From: Phragmites australis
Taxonomy: Eukaryota; Streptophyta; Magnoliopsida; Poales; Poaceae
Direction: 5' to 3'
Length of the DNA: 64,000 bases
Assembly: GCF_958298935.1 (NCBI RefSeq)
Contig: NC_084933.1
Location: 25,630,334 to 25,694,333 of the forward strand
In this document: piece by piece, positions 57,830 through 64,000 of the stretch
Layout: each line of letters opens with the position of its first letter
How positions within the stretch are numbered: the first letter of the stretch is position 1
Translations under genes and position numbers: made by a program
The notes under the pieces: generated by a model
What the model was told of the DNA's origin: nothing
Database searches by the model: none
What the model saw: the letters and a program-made list of their open reading frames with translations, nothing else

Positions 57830-58080
57830 ATTAATGAAAACTCTATTAAATAATAGTTTATAGTTTAAAAATTTTAAAGTGATTTTTTAAATAAATTAGA
57901 TGATAAAAATTTAAAAAAACTAGCTTCTTCAAATTCACTTACCTCATTCAATCACTTCTTACATAAAATTTATCATAAAAATCAGTAAAAAATTAGGTAC
58001 TTCCAGCTATATAATTATTTCATAGAGAATTTAGATAAAAAAACTCTTAAAAAAAGCGGTAACTGCTATAGTACCATGTG
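57830..58080. repeat. Interspersed AT-rich repeat, copy 2 (related to 16540-16795)
   Basis: See the copy at 16540-16795. The shared ordered words and the common ending ctatag indicate a MITE family with at least two copies here. Confidence 0.5.
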
Positions 58081-58539
58081 GCCGTGCTATTGGGGGTATA
58101 GAACCACTAGTAGCTACAGATGTGCTACAGTATTTTCATCTGTTGATCTCTAAGATTAGTAGTTAACTGGCTGTTGATCTCCAAGATTACAGCGTGAAGT
58201 AGGCCTGGTTTTGATTGGATATGCACTACTGACTTCTCAGTGAGCGATAAGTTCAAATGTTCGGTTGTAAAAAATTTAAGGACCTAATTGGTCAGGTTTT
58301 TTTACACCTCTCTATCGGTTCATGTGCATATACATCTCTAATACAATACTTGTATATTCATTCACACTCTACATATACACCTACCTCTATTTTAGCTCTA
58401 CAACTGTAGATAACTTAGAAGATAATATTTTTAGAGGGATCGACAGAACTAACTGAGACCTTACAAATAAAGAGCATATTACAAATCCTTATGGTACTAC
58501 TCATGAGAAACAATAATTTTATTTTAAAAGATAAGCCCC

Positions 58540-58640
58540 GGTGAGACATGTCGTTGAGCCGAGGACTTGAACGCGCGTGGGCATAGAACTAACAATCGTT
58601 CCTACCATCGGGTTACCAGCCCGTTCTCTTGGCCGGTTGA
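58540..58640 (-). repeat. SINE-like tRNA-derived repeat
   Basis: The minus strand reads ctggtaacccgatggt (A-box-like) and, about 40 bp on, gcgttcaagtcc (B box). It is followed by ggctcaacgac and an A/T-rich tail region on the low-coordinate side. No target duplication was confirmed. Confidence 0.45.
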
Positions 58641-58797
58641 AAAGGTTACTGAAACCCGGCTGATACAGCCCCGCTGCGCCGGTAATATGGTCCTTACGGA
58701 ATACTCATTGATGTACGCTTTTGACTGGATGTGGCGTCTCGAATCCAAATTGTTCCTCGTTGCACACTGGTGTATTCTTGGCATGGCTGCTTTGTTT

Positions 58798-59100
58798 CTA
58801 CTCCCTTAATTTATGTTTGATCTAAGCCAAACTTTTTCAAACCTAAGTCAATTTTTTTTAGCTTTGATCATCAATAAAAAGTAAATCATATAAATTGACA
58901 ACATAATATTGATGTTACTATATTCATCATAAAAAATACTATCATAATATATAATTCTTTCTAGCTCAAACAGTATATTTTTTATATATTATTAATTAAA
59001 GTATCGTATTAAAGACTATATTGATATATTAATAAACTTATATCGTATTAAAGACAATATCGATATATTAATAAATTTATATTTAGGATAGAAGAGTACA
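58798..59100. mobile_element. Tc1/mariner-type (Stowaway-like) MITE remnant
   Basis: Starts ctactcccttaatttatgtttgatctaag, close to the ctccctccgt start common to grass mariner MITEs (quoted in parts: ctactccctt, tttatgtttgatc), and ends near agagtaca, roughly its reverse. It contains a 39-bp tandem doublet at 59002-59080 (tatcgtattaaagac...). Confidence 0.45.
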
Positions 59101-61765
59101 ACATAACCAGCCAAGCCCGGAGTACTGTATCCTAATGATGCAAGTCGCTGCACTCCTATTTCAGCTACTCTCATCATCTTTGTGTGAGAGAGAAGCAAAC
59201 TTTGTAAAATGCAGTGTTAAAAAGGTTCAAGTTCCACTGGATAGCCCCCTGGATTTTCTGCTGCCAATCTTCTGGGCTAGCCCCGTCCTGACCCTGTGGC
59301 ATGTGGGGAGCTTTGTGGCTTCCTGGTGACTCCGTGGATGGTGTGTTTGCGGGGAGTCCGTGATCGCTTCGTTTGGGCGCTACTGATGGGATGCAGCATC
59401 TCCAAATGAAAGCATTGCCCAGCTTTTGTCAGTAGTAGCGACGATGATGCTCTCGGGTGCTACTCTTTGGAGGTATCGTTGTAGTGCCTCCTCTTCACCG
59501 TAGAGATTCTTTGGGTGAAAACAAGTTTCAGCTCTTCGGATGAGTGATAATGTGTTTTTCTTGGAGACATTGTCTTGAAGATTCGTTTGTGTTGGGTTGT
59601 TGTCGGCTTGGATTAATCAGCTCGACGGTGATGTTGCCCGTATTAGGCCTAGTATAGCTAGACAGTTGGGCAGGGTTGCGGTTTAGTTTTTTTTCTGAGG
59701 AACTAGTTTAGCTAGGTTGATTATTCGCAATGTTCATGATTTTAGCTTGATTTTTTCTAATTAATCCAGCGTTTATATGGTTCGGGATGTTTTTCTTAAT
59801 ATGAAGCAACTTCTTCATAGTGCTAACAGTGTCCTGGAAAGGATGGGTACTAGTACTGCCAAATCACACCGCTTCACTGATTATACTACGCCGTAGTACT
59901 AGAGAAGTCTGTTGACGAGCAATCCAAGTGCTAGCGGGCACATGGGCTGGTCAGGTTGGTCAGGGACACCCACCAGCCGGAATCAGTACATTCCATGGAT
60001 GGATCTAGGATATAGGTGAAAGATAGGTAGTAGATATCTATATTATCTGATCTTTATATTTCGTTAAACTAAATGTGTAAAAAATATTTGTATTTAATTG
60101 ATTGATAGTATGAATATGGATATATTTAAATTGGTTTCTCATATGTGAATATCTTATATGGACATTGCGAAATCTGTTTTTTTAAAATAGATATAGATAA
60201 TATCCGTATTCGAATATGAGTAACATACGGTTCTATTATTTTATCTTGTTCTCTTATTTAATTCTTTGCTCTTACCTATTATTTTATTATTTGCTACTAT
60301 ATCCTATATATTATAGCGATAAATTTAGTCTTTTTATCTCTCATACAATGGTGCAAAATCATCTAAAGTCATGGTATTGTATTAAAAGTGGCTGTTTGCC
60401 TTAAGACAATGATAGGTATACTAAAAATAAAGTTTCTTATATTGAATTTTCATCATGCTTGTGCCAAATAAATTTATTATTTCATAATTTATTGTTAAAG
60501 CTACAGAATATTTACATACAATTGAATCTAGTACAAATTCTGATGCAAAATCGTATTAAATAATTCGATTTGTATTGAATTTTAGAATATTTGGATCATA
60601 TTTATATTACAAATATGAATATCAATAAGAAATGAAATATTCGATTCATATTCGATTGGTTTCCATCTCTAATTCAGGGAGTTTCTTTACCGCTACTCGA
60701 GTACACTGCTGCAAGTGCAGAGCTCCCGCATCCAGACGGCAGTCGGACTCTCGGAGTCACCATTGCCGCCGCTTCACACAAGAGTGGCAAGCACTCGCTC
60801 GCCTGCTGCCACCACGCCGCCTTTTCACGCACAAAGACAGAGGAAAGAAACTACGTACAACTCGAAAGGCTCGAGCACGCACTTGTTCCGCACTCCCTCA
60901 CGTGGTTCACTACAGAGTTCAGAGCCCAACTACCGTGGTATAATTTTGACCTTTTTAGTGTTACCTTTGGGAGCAAAGTGACTGTCTGTCTACTCGATGC
61001 TTTGTACTGATTTTGCATCGTTACCAGTAGTAGAAGTCGTCGCCGAGTGCTACTAGTCCTGTAGTCCAATACACTCATGATCCATGTTGCGACGGCTAGG
61101 TACGTAATTTTGTGCAGAGGCTAGAACAAATTTTATTCTTTTATTAAAAAATGATCCATACTGCGACAGAGCAAGTTTACTCTATAATTTTGAGGCACAT
61201 GCCTATCGGGTTAAATTATGCACATGAGTGGACCGATGATCAAAACTAGGATTCGCAGTTGTTGGCGAATGTCCTCACTCGAGGATCTCTCGGAAGGCTC
61301 AAACGCTCACGAGATCGGAGTATAGCGAGTAGTATGTATAATTTTTTGGTGATTATTAATAACATAGTCGATGTGATTAATATATTTGTTAAGTATATAT
61401 TTAATAGGTCTTATAGAATACATGAAGAAGTTATCGTAGTTGGGACAAAGATTGATTGAATTAGAGAAATTATAGGAAAAATGATATCACCGAATGATCT
61501 GATGTTCAAACATTTATATATAGCAGAGTATTTTACTTAAAAGATGTATTTCAGCAGAACAAATCAGATAGTCTGGTGTTAAGGTGATGTGCATACCAGA
61601 GTGTTTACAGGAGAAGTGAAATTTGCAGAAGAATAGATTTGAACTCATCGGATGGTCTGGTGATCAAGAGTATACATCGAAGTATTTTTTAGAAGATGTT
61701 GCAAATTCTTGTCTGATGTGATTCTATACACTGGATGATCTGATGATCAGAAGTATACACACCGG
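59101..61765. other. Intergenic repeat-rich DNA, no gene recognised
   Basis: 59370-59830 resembles the 'gggtgaaaac' repeat at 45230-45600. 60000-60660 is AT-rich with repeated 'tattcgaat' words. 61490-61765 carries degenerate 'ccggatgatctgatg' modules like those of the palindromic LTR family, suggesting an old LTR interrupted by the GC-rich segment at 61766-62380 and resumed at 62381-62480. Confidence 0.4.
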
Positions 61766-62380
61766 ACTAGGGCTGACAATGGACTGGGTCAGAGCCATGT
61801 GGGTTTTGGACCCAACAGAGGAGGGGGTGGGTGTTGAGATCGCCCTACAAGGCCTTCCCGAGCTGGGTCCGAGGTCAAGGCTGATTCGACACCTGCAGGT
61901 GCCCATGGGCCCTGAGCCTGATTCTACCCCGTTGCCCTCCCGCACGCTGCCTCAGCTCCATCACCCTCCCGACTCCTGTGCGTTGCTTCGACTCCATCAC
62001 CATCGCCCTCCCACGCTCTGTCGCCTCCTTGGCTTCACCGCTATGGCCTGCGCGCAGTCTGCCGCCACCTCACCTGCGCTATGCCGCCCTCCCATGCTTC
62101 GCCGTTAGCACCTCGGCTCCGTCGCCCTCTGCACCTCCCGCGCTCCACCACCGTCGCCTACGTGCAGTCCACCGTCACCGCCTCGCCTGCGCCCTCCCGC
62201 ATGTGGACTCGTGGGTGAGTCTTGGGTCCCCGACGGGGCTGGGGCTTTTTTTAGACCTGATAACCATTTCAGGGTCAGGTCGAGTTTGAGATATCGGGTT
62301 TTGAGTCAGTTGCGTTCTTGCTCCACCCGGCCTCGACCTAACTCATTGCTTGCCTTACAGCGGACAATAAATAGTGAAGA
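61766..62380. repeat. GC-rich insert within degenerate LTR material
   Basis: Begins 'agggctgacaatggactggg' and is C-rich with CCTCCCGC-type repeats. LTR-like modules lie on both sides (61720-61765 and 62395-62480). The open frames here are proline- and serine-rich with no domain. Confidence 0.4.
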
Positions 62381-62513
62381 AGATATGACTCAGTCAACTC
62401 AAGTATTCACACTGGATAGTCTGATGATGGAGTTCAATGTTACACCGGAATATTCGTTATTCACAAAAAAATTTAGTGGACTTTTAATGGCTAGTTTTCT
62501 ACTGTAATAAACA

Positions 62514-63040
62514 CACTACTACAAAGGTAGATCAGTGCCAATTGAAAAATAACTTCACTGTCGATTTTTCAACCAGCACTCTTTACTCGGCAACCAGCAG
62601 TGAAAGTTTTTTTCAATGCCGGTTCGTGTCTCCAACCGGCATTGAAAAAGTTTCCCGAGCCAAAAAAAAAAATAAATGAGTCGGCACGAATGAGCTGGCT
62701 CGGCTGCCGCTCCTGCCGCCGCCACCACCGTCACATGCACAAATCGAACCATCTCATCATACAAACGCATCTCACAATCAAATCGATCATACAAACACAT
62801 CTCACAATTAACACATATCATATAAACACATATCACAATCAATCATACAGGTTAAGATGCCATCAATGCCAATAGCTCAGATCTACGAGTAGAGGGGGCT
62901 GTAGGGCAACATGCTGGAACCTTGCATGGGCCTCGTTAGAGCGGGTCTCCTGCTCGCTCAGTGCCCTCCTCAACGACTGCAAATAAGATTCAAGATTCAG
63001 CAACATGGGATGGGATGACTAAATGAGGAAATGTGCGAGT
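62514..63040 (+). mobile_element. CACTA (EnSpm) transposon left terminus, truncated
   Basis: The sequence starts CACTACTACAAAGGTAGA, the canonical CACTA terminus. Subterminal repeats follow, such as caatgccggttcg and its inverse ccaaccggcattg. 62880-63000 on the minus strand reads like a coiled-coil tail found at the end of some CACTA genes. The other terminus is not in the window, and reverse-transcriptase sequence begins by 63041. Confidence 0.65.
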
Positions 63041-64000
63041 TTAAACGTGGGATAGCTTGTTGCATGGCAGGGCGGTGCATGAGGTGCTTTTGCGATCATT
63101 TGAATCCCTGGAAAAATTACTATCACTGAAACCAACCAGTTGAGTCCTTTCTACTGGTTTCCCAACAAAAACACATCCGAAGTCAAGTGTGCCTGAAACA
63201 TACCTCAAGATTCGCTTGACTATAACAAGATGCTCCTTTCTAGGATCCTCCATGAATCTACTGTGGTATCCCACCGGCAATGAGATATCAGGTCTGGTAT
63301 GCACAAGATATCGAAGACTTCCTATCAGACTTCGGTACATTGTTACATCCAACAATGGATTTCCCCGTTCTTGCTCAATTTCAGTCTTGGTTCCATAGGT
63401 ACCTGGCAGGAATTACACCCTGTCATTCAAACTTTCTCAAGTACTTTTCTTGTATAAGATGATTGGTTGATGGAAATAACATTTCCTCGTTTAAATTCAA
63501 TGCCGAGATAATAACTGATAAAGCCGATATCACTCATTGTAAACAAGCTCTTCATGTCAGATTTGAACCTTCTAATCTCTTCTGAGTTTGAACCAGTTAT
63601 GATGAGATCATCTACATATACTCCAACAAGCAATCTTCCAGTGTTGTTGTCGCTTGTGCACACCACATATTCTGATTCACTTCTGCTAAATTCAAGGTTC
63701 AATAGGCTGGTGTCGAGCTTCTCATACCATGCCCTTGAGCCTACCTTAGACTATATAAAGCCTTCTTGAGTCTGTATACTTTGCCTTCTTACTTGTTGTC
63801 AACAAAACTAGGAGGTTATAGCACATAAATGGTCTCCTAAAGCTCACCATTCAGAAATGATGTCTTGACATCCATGTGATGCACTTCCCACCGCTCATGA
63901 GCTGCCACAACTAACATTATCTTGATAGACTCCATTCTCGTTACACGAGCAAACACTTCATCAAAGTCTATACCCTTTTTCTGAACATACCATTTTGCCA
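63041..64000 (-). mobile_element. Ty1/copia pol remnant (reverse transcriptase and start of RNase H), runs off the window
   Basis: On the minus strand, 64000-63740 gives the RT N-terminal part (GIDFDEVFA, HHMDVKTSFLNGEL) with several stops. 63702-63427 is open and holds the catalytic YVDD (63607-63618), GSNSEEI and YYLGIEF blocks. After a frame break near 63400, 63355-63041 continues with YRSLIGSLRYL, RPDIS and a DSN...RKSTSC segment that begins RNase H. Integrase and gag would lie to the right, outside the window. Stops and the frame change show it is inactive. Confidence 0.9.

Overview
This is nuclear DNA from a grass (Poaceae). Coding exons are GC-rich and split by GT-AG introns. The three intact genes are typical plant families, and the rest is a dense mosaic of grass-type transposable elements and AT-rich MITEs. 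The species cannot be named from the sequence alone. The window is transposon-rich euchromatin with a low gene density.

Three complete protein genes were reconstructed exon by exon, all on the minus strand. The first is an IQ67-domain (IQD) calmodulin-binding protein (13313-15387, 4 exons, 452 codons). The second is a CYP87A-type cytochrome P450 (22639-26172, 9 exons, 478 codons). The third is a PMT2-like Golgi methyltransferase of the DUF248/Methyltransf_29 family (52035-56111, 6 exons, 639 codons). Every splice site used is GT-AG and the phases close. Nothing suggests that they form a pathway; they are ordinary single plant genes separated by 7-26 kb.

Gene relics: 1-1229 (+) is the motor-domain half of a kinesin-13 gene, killed by a stop codon in the P-loop exon and by a frameshift. 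42363-42732 (-) holds the last two exons of another P450, which has lost the conserved glycine after the heme cysteine.

Mobile DNA: a tRNA-derived SINE with a perfect 18-bp target duplication (2458-2608); LINE zf-RVT remnants (3895-4330 and 10353-11001); foldback or long-TIR elements (18300-19660, 20645-21262, 35552-38622); several MITEs; a short non-autonomous Copia-like LTR element (29079-32133) with a solo LTR of another family nested in it (29970-31560), both with exact 5-bp target duplications; more copies of that LTR family at 35803-37320; a retroelement-like region with a 73-bp tandem array (43150-44680); a CACTA terminus (62514); and a decayed Ty1/copia reverse transcriptase running off the right edge.

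The most unusual segment is 45600-49160. A degraded endogenous pararetrovirus (caulimovirid-like) reverse-transcriptase fragment lies next to a tandemly duplicated block of viral flank, AT-rich microsatellite and a TIR element with internal 'agttacgat' motifs. A further small inverted-repeat element has inserted into the second copy. No CRISPR, operon or other prokaryotic feature is present, and I found no convincing wholly new gene system.
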